A DNA stretch of 64,000 nt from Sophora flavescens (lineage: Eukaryota > Streptophyta > Magnoliopsida > Fabales > Fabaceae): assembly GCA_030762895.1 (NCBI GenBank), contig CM061066.1, positions 121,922,552 through 121,986,551 on the forward strand. The letters run 5' to 3'. The position numbers were made by a program, and so were the translations under genes. The notes under the pieces are model-generated. The model saw nothing but the letters and a program-made list of their open reading frames with translations, did no database searches and was not told the DNA's origin. This document shows, one piece after another, positions 36,750-49,390 of the stretch. The first letter of the stretch is position 1. The number at the start of each line of letters is the position of its first letter.

Positions 36750-39700
36750 TGTAACAGCATGATTTTAATTATGTTGTCCAATCGATTAAAATATAATTAA
36801 TTATATTGTAATTTGACAGTTAGAAAGTATTTTGACTAAAATAAAATCATATTCATAGTTTACTTTATGGTAGATGGTTACAGTAAAAATTTCGGTTAAA
36901 AATTCAGACGAAAGCCGATATGCGTTTTCACTGCCGGTACAAGTTTACTGTGCAGAAAACCTAATTTTGATCCGTGAACGAGACGGTTAGTGTTTTTAAT
37001 ATGTTTTCTTCAACTTTGGTTATTTTGAAAATCTTCGTTCAAAAATGGAATATAATATTTTATTCGGGCGAAAACGTCGGTAGAATTACGATAGGAAAAT
37101 ACAACTGGGTACGAAATTGAGCAGATTAGGGAACACAAAAGAAGTGAAGTGACTTGATGGGACTTGATGGAAATGGGTTATGACACACTCCAAAAGTATA
37201 ATCATCACATTTTTCAAATTATAACATATTATATTCTAAAAACCTATTTTTCTCTTTCCTCTTCAACCAAACAAGTCTTAAAGACAAAACTTACTCTCCA
37301 AGCTCATCCTCTCTCCAAAATTTCGTGCTCCCCTCTCCCTCCTCTATATAATCATCACTCATCTTCATTCTCTCATTTTCTTCCTCCATCTTCATACTTC
37401 TTTAACTTCTTCCATTTCTTCTTTTTTTTTTCAAACACTTAAAGCTTCCATTTTTATTGGTCTTTTTCACTTGAGTTCTTCATTAAAGTTCTTCCTTATA
37501 CTAAGGGTAATGCTCTCATATGAATCTTTTTGCAAGTTTCATCTTTTATTTCTTAGTTTACTTTATGTGTTCTTTATATGCTTTAAACTTCTAAAATCTC
37601 TCTAAAATGGTTGAAAACTCCTTTTGAGTTGAAACCACTTTCCATAGTCTTATATTAACTTATATTTTCACATACTAAGAGGTTGTGCAAAACAAAATCT
37701 CTACCTATCTCTTCCAATGAAGGCCGAATGCTTGCATTTTGGAATATGATCATGTGATTGAGTTTCTAGCTATCCATTGATCTCAAATCTATAAATCTTG
37801 GAGGTTTTGATAGATTGTTCCTATGATGACTGAAAATATGAATAAGTAAGCCAAGGATACTATGTTTCAACTTTCCAAGTATGATCATGGATTTAGAACT
37901 CTTAATACCTTGTGATTCTAAACCTAAGAGTTTTTGTTAAACAAAGAATATTTTCCTCATCATCCTATGATGGCTGAAACTTAGTGTTTAGGTGCTAGGA
38001 TGTTTGAGTTTTTATTTTTCCAAAATGATCATGGACTTAAGCTCCATAAGATATTTGAATGCTAAGTCTAAGAGATTGGAAAGTTTAAGGATTTCTAACT
38101 TGCTTATTCTATGTTATTAAAGCTAGGATGTATTACTTTCATTTTTCCAAGATGATCATGGACTTGAGCTCCATAAGATATTTGGATGCTAAGTCTAAGA
38201 GATTGGAATGTTTAAGTTTCCATTGTTTTCCAAAATGATCATGGACTTGAGCTCCATAAGATATTGGATGCTAAGTCTAAGAGATTGAAAAGTTTAAAGA
38301 TTTCTAACCTATAAATCCTATGAAGGCCGAACCTAGAAGGTTATGGACCTAGGATACTTTGTTCTTATTTTTCCAAAATGATCATGGTTTTGAGCTCCTT
38401 AATACATATGGATGCTAAACCTAAGAGATTGGAAAGTTTAGTGAATGCTAGCCTATTTTACTAGCCTTGACCGAATACCCTAAGTGTATAACTTAGTGGG
38501 ATTTTAATTCAACTTCGTTAAATGATCATTGTTTATGAACTTCTAACACTTAAGGATCATAAATCCATGAGTTGTATAATTTTCGGGAATCTCTAACCCT
38601 ATGAACTAGTCTTGGCCGAACCTATACCTTGTGGTTTAGTGTTCTTATTTGATTTTAACTTGTGTTTTTGTGTTCATAACCTTAGATTTCCATCGCGGAG
38701 GAAACGAGGACGTTCGTGGTATACCTCTTCGAGCATCTAATCTCCTTACCTTCATAGAAGGTGGAGTTAATACTTTGTGGTGTGACGACGAGGAGCTTCG
38801 AGTTCGGGAGTTCCGTGATAACCCAGGTGGGGGAAAGAACCAACCTATCATCGGAATGGATAAGTAGTAAATTATATAATAATTGTGTAGGGCGACCTAA
38901 ACCCTACTAGTAGTCGAGTAATCGACAAGACCAAAATCACATTGGAAACCTTTTCTGAAAAACCAATGGTGATGCGGGGATTGTAGGTTTATCGATATTA
39001 GGTTGATTTTATATTCTTGATGATTGATTTGAGCTTATTACCTTTATTGAATTGATTTTTGTGCTATGTTGGTGATATTGGAAAATTTTGATTGATATTG
39101 TGTTATGTATGATCTGCTTGGTTTTTATTATTATGTTTAGTGGATTTTAAGCAAAGATATATATGTTGTCTACGAGATGATTGTTTTGGGTGTGAGGATA
39201 ATGATGATTTAGAAGTGCCTAACTTAGATTATGTATGTTAAAGAGGTGTTATGGCATAAAATATGTGTCAAGTTCTAATGGAAGGTTAAGGCACTAGGAT
39301 GTTGTTAAATCGGGTTGGTGGGACTCAAGTATAGGTGTTGTTGTCCCTGACTGTGTATTGGTAATATAATACACAAGGACAAAAGTAATTGGTAATATAA
39401 TCCACCAAGACAAAAGTGTATTGGTAATATAATACACAAAGACAAAAGTGTATTGGTAATATAATACGCAAGGACATCTGTGTATTGGTAATATAATATA
39501 CGTAAAACACTTATGTGTATTGGTAGTATAATGCACCGTGTGTTGATAATATAATACGCGTAAAACATTTGTGTATTGGTAATATAATACACCGTGTATT
39601 GGTAATATAATACACGTAAAACACTTCTGTGTATTGGTAATATAATACACCGTGTATTGGTAATATAATACACGTAAAATCAAGAGTTCTCCCGAGACCA

Positions 39701-40468
39701 CTTCCACCTTAACGGGAATAGGGGTGGAACACCTTAGCGGGAATGGAGGTGTACACTAGGTGGAACATCCAAACGGGAATGAGGGTGTGCCCCGATGCAA
39801 ATGAGGGATGGTGACAGGAGTGGTAGTGGCCACGATAACGTAACGACATGGTGACAGGATTAAAGGGGTTACGTTAAAATAACGTGTTAGATTGCCTGAG
39901 AGTAAGGGTAGAGGATGATATATATTAACCCGTGGATGATTCGTTAGTTATGTGTGTTGATTGTCTGTGACAATTACTGTATAATTTACTATGACTCTTT
40001 TCCGCTTTTTGATGATAGAACTGTTTCTTATCCCCTATATATTTCTGTATGTTGTATTTTATCTCCTTGTGGAATTGTACGAGAAGACCCTGTGGATGAG
40101 CGTAACCAAGAGGCGTTGGATGGAACTCCCTACGAACCGGAGGCTGGAGGACGAGCTGTGACCCATGGTGATTAGGGTCTTGTTAGTTATGGCCAGTGCG
40201 TCTCGTGAGGCGTATTTTTATTATATTTTCCGTTGTTTAACTTTTGTCTAAGTATATGCCTGTGAGGGATCCTACTGATAGGATATCCTCAACAGTGTTT
40301 TGCAATATGCATAATATACTTATATTTTGATATGCCATTCTATATGAAGTTGTATACTTTATAAGTTAAGTTTTAATTTTTACGTATTTTCAAGTTAAGC
40401 GTGCGATTAAGTAATTAAATAATTAGGTTTTAATCTAATGACACAAAGAGACATAGCGGGGTGTCTCA
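36750..40468 (+). mobile_element. Large solo LTR (3.7 kb), TGTAAC family
   Basis: A perfect 5-bp target duplication, acact, flanks it (36745-36749 and 40469-40473). It starts TGTAACAGC and ends GGGGTGTCTCA. A TATA box (about 37345) and a long pyrimidine-rich leader (37200-37440) set the plus orientation. No retroelement protein domain lies between the ends, so it is read as a solo LTR. Internal phrases such as GAAGGCCGAACC and ATGATCATGG recur several times (37690-38620). The reverse of these phrases is present in 24679-30683, marking the same broad family. A minisatellite occupies 39353-39673. Confidence 0.8.
39353..39673. repeat. Minisatellite of palindromic 22-bp units
   Basis: About eleven units of 22 bp, each starting GTGTATTGGTAAT and ending TATAATACAC, are separated by 7-14 bp spacers rich in CAAAAGT or CGTAAAACACTT. 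Each unit is an imperfect palindrome (GTGTATT … AATACAC), so single-stranded DNA or RNA could form a row of hairpins. Overlapping long open frames on the minus strand are a result of the repeat. Confidence 0.9.
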
Positions 40469-40592
40469 ACACTCAGGACAACGGTGTGGCTCGCGGATCT
40501 TGTCTACGATGTGGTGAGTGAGGCGCTCAGCGAAGGGTCTCCGATTAGGCATGGCAAGCAAATCCGAACCCGTGGGTACCCACCCGAACCCG

Positions 40593-43500
40593 TGATATGA
40601 TCAATGATTGATCACTAAATATTTGAGGATCTTTCTTTGAACTAATTACTTTAAATTCAAGATCAAACACAAACAAGAACAATTGAATGAAACTTGAATC
40701 TCAAGTGAGAATCAAGAGAAACAAAAAGGAGTAGAAGAGCACAATTTTATATGAATTGAAATAGCAAGAACAAGAATTAAAGTGCAGAAAAATTAAAGTG
40801 CAAAAGTAGAAAATATGAAAAAGATGAAGGGGAAGGCACGACAATTGAATCATCTTTGAGAAGAATATTGAATTGATAAGCCAAAGGAGGATTCACAACT
40901 TGAATATGGAAATTTAAGATAAGAATCAATGGTTTAACTCATGAACCAATAAGAGGAGAACTCTCAACTCTCTCTAGAAATCTCAAGTGTGAGAAAACTC
41001 AATTGTATTCCAACTTGTAAAATGAATTACATGAAGCCTATTTATAGGCTCATCCTACTTAAGGTGCAAGCTAGACTAACTTGAAGTGCAAGTTACTCTA
41101 ACTTGAGGAACAAGTAGCATCCTTTTACCTCATCCACCCAAGTGCGGGCTTTGTTTTGGGCCTAATGTTTCCTATTTAGATGCTAATGACCCAATAGGCC
41201 CAATTCCTAAACTAGTCTTAAGTGTTTTTATGAATAAGCACTTCTATTACATGAAGTCTAATCTATACAAAGGTCCTAGTTCCTATATTTATTACATGAA
41301 GTCTAATCTATACAAAGGTCCTAGGTGTAACGCCCTCCCTCAGGGCATTACTTACGTAACACATGCGGAATTTAAATTAAAAGATAATTTGCTGGTGCTT
41401 TCGGAAAATAATTTATATAAGTATATAAGTGTCTGAAATTGGGTATAAAAATTTTGTCACGACTCCTAAGCCTTGATTGACACACAGTCTTACTATCATA
41501 GTATGGCAAGCCTATTTAATTTAAAGAATATACTTGAATAAAAGCTAGTATTTTACGAAAATTTCGACAGAGTCTCCTCTGTAATTCGGACATCCCAGGT
41601 AAAAGAACACCTGCTAAAATAATTACATTTTCACTCCAGAATTTCAGTTACACCAAATCCAACCAGACAGCAATATATATAAAAATAACAGTCATAACCA
41701 TAAGCTTTACAAGACCAAAAGGAAAAGTTTAAGTTTTCTTTCAAAATAACGCTCTCCGAGCCATAAACATTTCATTTTAAAATAAAGGCTCTCTGAGCCA
41801 TACTCATACATACTTATCAAAATAATCTAAGTCTCAAACCCTAAGCTGGTCATTCTAAAAGTTATTCCTGAGAAGAACTCACGTGATCGTTCCACAATCA
41901 AATACTTCATCAAGCAACTAGATCTAAGTCTCTGAGTGACTTAGGAAGACTCCTCTGCACATCTGTACTAAAATACCAGGGTACAATAGCAAACTGAAGA
42001 AACCCTGATATGTTTGTAAGGGTGAGATACCGACAAATGGATATATCACACAACAACCATATACATGATACATACATCACATAATCATATAAGCGGTTAA
42101 ATCATGCATATACATAACATAACAAGATGTTATATCAAAGGGTCTCAAACCCGCACAGTCAATCTTTTGAAAATATGCATGACACTTCAATATCAGGCTC
42201 TAACTTAATCTCATGAGATCACAACACCATGTTATCACTGGAGAAGATAGAGTTGGTCAAGCTCTGCCCACCGGGCTGTTGCCACCGCATCCTGATGCAC
42301 CAGGCCTCTTGGTCAGACAACGCCACATGCCCTTAACGAAACAACTAGCAATGTGATCGACTCGGATACCCCATGGGTATCCTCAATAAGCAAAGGCACG
42401 TCCCGCCAGGGAAATGCATATGAATAAAACTTTCCTTTTAAGGTTTTTCTTTGTGTAAATATTTCACTGTCAAAGCTCAAAGCTAATGACTTAACATTAT
42501 TTCCCCATCACTTGAAAACTTAGAAACATAGGACACACAGTCCGAATGCTCAATCCCAACACCTAGACCGTGGCCGCAGTCAAGGTTTGTGGTAATGGAA
42601 ATCAATATACTTTTAGTCATGTTTTACTTATCATGCTAAGGACAATAGCCCACAACAACGGAAATCAAAACGAATTGTCCTCGATTCTGCGAATTGGACT
42701 TGAAGTCCATAACATTACGAATAGGACTTTACGGTCCCGAATTAACACTGATCCAAGATCACGTGCTAAGCATGGAAAACTAGAGGCGACGTCTCACGTC
42801 TAGATTCCTATTCTTTTAGTACTTATCTTCCATTTGACGAAAACAGTTTTCGAAATCGAAAGCCTCGATAACCTATGCTGGCTATCGGAAAGTTTCTAAA
42901 TCATTTGGGAGAAAACCTTTTCTTTTGAAAATCCTTTATAAAACGTTTTTGAAACACTTTTAACTTTGAAAATCCCCAATAGGATATTGTAAGATATTTT
43001 CGAAAGTTTTCACTTAAAACACATAGTTCGAAAAGGATTTTTCTTTTGTATAACAATAGTACACCAAAATCATTTCAACATTTAAAACAAATATTTTAAG
43101 TTTAAAGAGCTTTTGGAAAAGAACACCAATCCCTTCATCTTCAAAGCTTATTAAGGTTTTTAATCCTTATTATGGTTGAGCACAGACGCACGTCTGGCTT
43201 AGCAAACTTTCAATCAACAACAGTATATATATCATCAGTGCAAAGCTAATATCACAGTTGAAAGCAGTTTATCACATATATGCATTATATCATTTAGAAC
43301 AAGTACAGATCAACATCAGATAATAGCACAACAGTTCAAGTACATTAGATAATCAAGTAAGCCCAATCAACATATAAATATCCAGTTAAACACCTACACA
43401 CATGCATACAGTTATTGAATATCCCTAGGCAAACTCCCCTTACCTTTGAAGACAAGTAAAGGATCCTCGTCTTAATGCTCACGTTAGCTCCAAGAGTGTA

Positions 43501-45251
43501 ACTATCTATTCCATCAAGCAAGCATAGCCATGTCAAACGTCTCAGAGAGGGAATCCAACAACGCGCAACAACCAAGAATCAAGAGATCAATTTCACATGA
43601 TCAAACACACATTCTAACTTTATCTAAACACTTAATCTAATTACCAAACAAGGTTATTTTTAAAGAAAATCATGTTTGAAGCTCACGCTTCCCAATACCC
43701 TTTAAGGAAACTTTGTTTTGATTAAAGATCATGAAAAGAACTTTGGAAATCATCCATTAAGAGTCCTAATTGCACTAAATCATAATTAATTTCACAAAAA
43801 CATACCCAAATTCAAATTAAATTAAATTGGGGGTTTAGGGCTCCTTATTAAAATTTAGGGAAAACTCAGAATAATGAAATTGGTTTAGGGAAACACAAAT
43901 TCACAGTCCTAATTTCATAAAACAAGCTTTAATCTTAAGATTAAAATCTGAAATCAGAGGGTTAGGGTTAGGGTTTCAAAATCAATTTGGGGGTTTACAA
44001 AATAGAAGAGGTTAGAGGTAAAACTCTTACCCAAGGTGAAGGAAGAGAAGTGATGGAGGTTCAAATTTCTGGCGCGGCGGCAGAGACAACGGTGCGGCGG
44101 TTGGAGTTGTGACAGATCCGGTAAGTCGTCTTGAATGATGACTTGAGGGGTGGGTTTTTGCACGGACACCACGAGGAAGACAAAGCAGACGACGGCTGGA
44201 GGTGCGGCGGTCTAGTGCAGCGCGAAAACGGCCAAACCGAAGCCAAACCGGCCAACGCGTACGAGGTGGAGCGGCCGCGTGTTGCTGTCTTCTTTCCACT
44301 GTGCGGCGAACGGATGACGACCTCCTTGGCGGAGCGCGGCTGGACAGCGACGGACGACTCCTAGGGCGGCGCGACTGGTTGGTTGAGAAGGAGGAGGAAG
44401 AAGAAGATGGTGTGAGGGGGAAGAAGAAGAAGTGTGGAAGAAGAAGAAGAAAAGAGAAGGAAGAAAGAAAGAAAGAAGAAAAGAGAAAGAAGCAGAGAAA
44501 GAAAAGAGAAAAAGAGAGAGAACGTCGAGAAAGAGGGATAGAAAAGTGAGAAAGTTTAGTTTTTAAACTAATTATTTAGTGATAGGTACAAAATGAGTGA
44601 TAAATATTAGGCCTATAATAAACATGTTTTTACTTTTTAGAATCTAAAAATAAAGATTGATAAAGATATAATTTCGAAATTCAAATTAGAGTAAAGATTA
44701 ATAATTGAATTGATCAACTAAGAAAATACTCAGTCCAAAATTTAATCTCCGATTAAGGTCAAACCAAAATATTTTTAACTCTAAAATTAAATAGAATGAG
44801 AATATGAAAATGCTTTTCTCTTATTCACATTATTTAAAATATTTTTCTGTACTGGTATAATAGTGACAATAACGTAAATTATTGTCTAGTAAACGTGCAT
44901 TCACTGAAATAAGTCAGTGCTAACGCACCCAATAAAATAATTTGAAAAGAGTAATTTAATTACTCAAACTAAACCACATAACAAAATAAACTTAAACATC
45001 CAAATAAAATAATTAATCATAGGTGTACAAACTAGGGTGTTACACTAGGTCCTATCCATAACTAGGTTGTCAATGGCTCAATGCATAAGAGGTTCAAAGT
45101 GATGCCCTCTTCATGAAGTTTCCTATGAGACACGTGGTTGACCACCGTCTTCTTGAGTGTGTCTTGGACTCTTCTAAGCCTTGCCCTTGTCATAGGTCCA
45201 TGCAAGTCTTCAATGATAGGTCCTTGACTTTGTGTGTCCATGCCCACATCA
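40593..45251 (-). repeat. CRM 3' LTR, split by a nested solo LTR
   Basis: The parts 40593-41325 and 45045-45251 together match 52587-53523. The nested element occupies 41326-45044, and its target duplication ctagg is present on both sides. A 34-bp block (starting ATTACATGAAGTCTAATC) is tandemly doubled near 41246 and 41290 in this LTR, and also in the other LTR. Confidence 0.92.
41326..45044 (-). mobile_element. Large solo LTR (3.7 kb) nested in the CRM LTR
   Basis: A perfect 5-bp target duplication, ctagg, flanks it (41321-41325 and 45045-45049). It starts TGTAACGCCC and ends GGGTGTTACA. No gag-pol is present. The right third (44040-44540) is GC-rich and then purine-rich (GAAGAAGAA runs), which read on the minus strand as a pyrimidine-rich leader and set the minus orientation. 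Phrases such as GTCAAAGCTCAAAG and AGGACACACAGTCC recur in 24679-30683. The ends, size and content place it in the same family as the two other large solo LTRs. Confidence 0.85.
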
Positions 45252-45484
45252 TCCCCTCCTTCTTGAGTCACATTCGTCCACGAATTGTATTGATCATCAT
45301 CTGTGTCATTTTCAGAAAGACTGAGATTAGACACATTAAATGTGGCACTCACATTATAATCACCAGGGAGATCTATTTTATATGCATTATCATTTATTTT
45401 CTCCAATACTTGGAAAGGTCCATCACCCCTTGGTAGGAGATTGGACTTCCTTTGCAAAGGAAATCTTTCTTTTCTTAAGTGCAC
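45062..45484 (-). pseudogene. CRM integrase C-terminus reading into the 3' LTR
   Basis: The frame holds the integrase C-terminal part (GPFQVLEKINDNAYKIDLP; SATFNVSNLSL). It then crosses the polypurine tract and enters the LTR at 45251, where it runs about 63 more codons (GMDTQSQGP … GPMTRARLRR) to the stop at 45062. Reading of pol into the 3' LTR is a known feature of CRM elements. The LTR copy at about 53340-53520 has the same peptide in part (GMDTQSQGP), as expected. The upstream part of pol is broken, so no product is made. Confidence 0.82.
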
Positions 45485-46420
45485 CCTTACCCAATCATCC
45501 GGTTTGAGTCACACTTGTTTTATTCCTTTATTTACCTGCCTTGCATTATGCTCCCCTTTTTTTCAATATTTAATTTTACTTGTTCATGGAGTTTTTTAAC
45601 AAATTCGTTCTTGGCAAGCCCATCTTGATGCAACAATGTTTGTTCAATGGGCATTGGAAGCAAATCAAGTGGGTTTTGAGGATTAAAACCATAGACTATT
45701 TCAAAAGCGGAGTGCTTAGTAGTAAAATGTTGTACACGGTTGTATGCAAACTCAATGAAAGGTAAGCACTCTTCTCAAGACTTTAGGTTTTTCTTGAGGA
45801 TAGTTCTTAAAAGAGTAGAAAGAGTCCGATTAACCACCTCAGTTTGCCCATTCGTTTGTGGGTGGCAAGTAGTTGAAAAGAGTAATTTAGTTCCAAGTTT
45901 GCTCCACAAAATTCTCCAAAAGTGACTTAGAAACTTTGTATCTCGATCAGATACAATGATTCAAGGAATCCCATGTAGTCTAACTATTTCCCTAAAGAAA
46001 AGGTTTGCAACATGGCAAGCATCATCACTTTTGTGACATGGTAAAAAATGAGCCATCTTGGAAAATCTATCCACAACCACAAAGATTGAATCATTGCCTC
46101 GCCTAGTCCTTGGCAACCCGAATACAAAATCCATAGAGATATCAATCCAAGGAAAAGAAGGACTAGGTAAGGGAGTGTACAACCCATGTGGCTTACTCTT
46201 TGACTCTGCCTTCAAACATTCAATGCATTTTTCACATAACTTTTGGACTTGGATATTCATTTTTGTCCAAAATAAATGTTCATGCAAAACCGCTAAAGTC
46301 TTGTGAACACCGAACTGCCCCATTAATCCCCCTTGATGTGCTTCTCCTACCAACAACTCTCTTATAGAATGCCTTGGCACACAAAATCTTGTCTCTAAAA
46401 AGGAATCCTTCATTGATGAA
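45485..46420 (-). pseudogene. CRM integrase (zinc-binding and core domains), broken
   Basis: The open block 45961-46413 carries the HHCC zinc-binding module (HQGG, FGVHKT, CEKCIEC) and the start of the catalytic core (SMDFVFGLP; VDRFSKMAHF). A TGA near 45961-45963 interrupts the frame directly before the next conserved stretch (VSDRDTKF). The core then continues through CHPQTNGQTEVVN-like sequence to about 45490 with further stops. The solo LTR at 46421-47792 separates this part from reverse transcriptase-RNase H. Confidence 0.85.
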
Positions 46421-47792
46421 TGTTGACGGATCTAGGCAAGTATACCTAGTCGTACAAGTAATACGGTGGTGAGACCGTTTATCATTCCCATGAGGATCGG
46501 TTGCCAATTACCAATTCACAAGTTTGGCAACTATCTAGACTAAATTGTGGATCAAGATAAATCAAAACAGAAAAATAAAAGCAATAAAATGTTTTTTGTT
46601 TTTTTTGGGAACTTTTAACAAACACTTGGAGTGCAGAAAGAGGTGTTGGGATTAAATTTCGCCAAACCTTAGCCTCATGCAATACCAAGACTAGATACCT
46701 CCCATCCATGCTTCAAATATTAAAATCAACCCACGAAATTACTCAAGCCCTGATTCCTCAGATGGCAAGAGCCTAAATCCACTAATAGACCCTAATTCCT
46801 TAGGTGGCCTAGATTAATGAATTTGCATTACGATTAAGGATTACGCGATTACTAATAAACCAAACTCCATTCCTAGATGCAAGGTTTACTAGGTGATTAA
46901 TTCCAGATCAAGAAATGATAAGAACGCCCCCATTGCAAATCAAATCTTAGAATCAAATCTTGGATGATCAGACCATAACAAGCATTAAGCGTAGGAATTA
47001 AACACTAATACGAAGGCATGAACACATATTAATCAATCATGGCAAATACATAATATTTAGTTTGGTTACATCTAATGCCAACAACAGGGATTTAGCTACT
47101 CATAGAGAAAGCCAAAACTAAAACAGTAGGGATATATGAAAGAAGAAGGGGAAGAAGAAACTCCATAGGAAGCTTTTCCCAGCCGTCAGCCTCCTTTGAT
47201 TCTAGGATTCCAGTCCTTCCTCAGCCGCAGCCTCCAAGGTCTTGATAAAAGTCCCTGTTTTTCTGTGTGTTTCTGGTCTCCACTAGGGTTCCCAGCCTCT
47301 TCAGAGATGCCTTTTTCTGTCTGCTGCACTCTTTATTTATAGAGTGGCCGCGCGTCACGGTCGTGATGGCCGTCACGGCCAGGCCGTGACGTGTTCTGGA
47401 ATGGGCGCGCTTTCAAATTTGGAGCATCACGGTCGTGATCAGTTCTGCCTGGTCTGTCACGGCCGTGATAGGCATCACGGCTAGACCATGACAGCTTCTG
47501 ACTTTTGCCTTCAATCTTCTCAATTTTCTTGATCATGACCGTGATGGTCATCACGGCCAGGCCGTGATGGGCTCTGCTTGGCTCATTTTCTTCACTCTTC
47601 AAGCTCTATTTCATCCAAGCTCCATCATGGCTGATTCTGAGCATTTTTCCTTAAATTCATGCAAAACAACACCAAGAAACCGCCTTACCCGTTCTAAGGG
47701 AAAAACTAACAAAAATCAAACTAATCATGCCTAAACTATATGAAAATGCATGCAAAAATGTACACAAAATATAATGTGAAATCACACTGTCA
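46421..47792 (-). mobile_element. Solo LTR (1.37 kb) nested in CRM pol
   Basis: A perfect 5-bp target duplication, atgaa, flanks it (46416-46420 and 47793-47797). The ends are TGTTGACGG and CACTGTCA. It has no coding content. It breaks the CRM pol frame between RNase H and integrase: the reading around the target (HKGYFID … EGFLFRD) is continuous once the insert is skipped. It holds a GC-rich palindromic cluster at 47345-47580. The strand is not certain. Confidence 0.85.
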
Positions 47793-49390
47793 ATGAAATA
47801 TCCTTTATGTGCCATGGACCCTATTTGAGTGTAAATTGTAGAGAAGTCCGGATCATTTTCATACAATTCCTTTATGTGATCAAACCCTAGAAGTTTAGTT
47901 TCAAGCATTGAAAGTAAGGTATGTCTACGTGAAAGCGCATCGGCCACAACATTGCTTTTACCTTGTTTATGTTTAATCACATAAGGAAATTGTTCTATGA
48001 ATTCTATCCATTTGGCATGTCTCTTGTTTAATTTTCCTTGCCCCTTTAAGTGTTTTAATGATTCATGATCACTATGAATTACAAATTCCTTGGGCAAGAG
48101 ATAGTGTTGCCAAACTTTGAGACTCCTTACTAGGGCATAGAGTTCTTTATCACAAGTTGAATAGTTTAAATGTGCCCCGGCAAGTTTCTCACTAAAGTAA
48201 GCAATGAGGTGTCCTTCTTGAAGCAAAACGGCCCCAATTCCCACATTAGAAGCATCGCACTCTATCTCAAAAGATTTCACAAAATTTGGAAGCGCAAGAA
48301 TTGGTGCATTAGTCAATTTTTCCTTAAAGATGTTGAAGGAATTTTCTTGGTCTTGACCCCAATGAAATGACACATTTTTCTTTAAAACCTCATTTAGAGG
48401 ACTTGCCAAAGTGCTAAAGTCTTTGGCAAATCTCCTATAAAAACTATTCAATCCATGGAAACTCCTAACATCTCCAACATTTTTAGGTGTTGGCCAACTT
48501 TGGATGGCCTTTATTTTTTCCTCATCTACTTGCACACCTTGTGCACTAACAACATAGCCCAAAAATACCACTTTGGTTGTGCAAAAAGTACATTTCTCAA
48601 GGTTGACAAATAGTTTTTCTTTTCTTAGAGCTAACAAAACACTTTTCAAATGTTCAAGATGGTCACTTAGTGTTTTTCTATATATCAAAATGTCATCAAA
48701 ATAGACAACCACATACTTTACTAAGAATTCTCGAAGGACATGATTCATGAGCCTCATGAATGTACTTGGTGCATTGGTGAGACCAAAAGACATCACAATC
48801 CATTCATAAAGCCCATACTTAGTTTTGAAAGTGGTTTTTCACTCACCTCATTCTCTAATTCTTATTTGATGCTAGCCACTTGTTAGGTCAATTTTGGAAA
48901 AGATTTGGGACCCCTGTAGCTCATCTAACAAATCATCTAATCGTGGTATTGGATGTCTATATTTGATGGTTATGTTATTGATGAATCTACAATCCGTGCA
49001 CATTCTCCATGTACCATTTTTCTTCGGTACTAAAATAACGGGCATTGCACATGGAGAAAGTGATTCTCTTATCCATTCTTTTTCTAACAATCCTTCAACT
49101 TGCCTTTGAATTTATTTTGTTTCTTCGGAATTGCTCCTATAGGCTGGCCTATTAGGAAGAGATGCGCCAGGAATTAAGTCCATTTGGTGCTCAATCCCCC
49201 TCATAGGTGGCAAACCTTTAGGAAGTTCTTTTGGAAAAACATCTTTAAACTCATCCAAAAGAAACTCAAAGGGTTTTGGTAAATAAAGAGATGGTGTAGA
49301 ATTTTCACATTCATTTTTGGTGTAAAGTAAAAACATTGGTTGATGTGTCAATAATAATTTCTTTACTTCCTTTTTTTTAGAAATAAGCAT
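47793..49390 (-). pseudogene. CRM reverse transcriptase and RNase H, broken
   Basis: Blocks 49390-49112 and 49090-48872 hold the reverse transcriptase fingers (…EFKDVFP; VPKKNGTWRMCTDCR; IPRLDDLLDEL). Block 48796-47793 holds the palm with the catalytic YFDD (VVYFDDILIY), the thumb and the RNase H domain (DASNVGIGAVLLQEG; DKELYALVR; HSDHESLKHL). Reading ends at the inserted solo LTR. Frame changes at about 49100 and a broken stretch at about 48800-48870 prevent a product. The family makes DNA copies of its RNA in virus-like particles. Confidence 0.9.

Noticed and set aside
39353..39673. CRISPR-like array
   Set aside because: Repeat and spacer regularity is superficial: spacers are short and nearly identical, and the genome is plant nuclear. 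It is a minisatellite.
39294..39707. Tyr/Thr-rich frame of 137 codons with YYQYT-like repeats
   Set aside because: Direct translation of the palindromic minisatellite; the same occurs in two other frames.
44027..44549. GC-rich then lysine-rich open frames in a solo LTR
   Set aside because: Composition of the LTR leader region; no start context, domain or partner exon.
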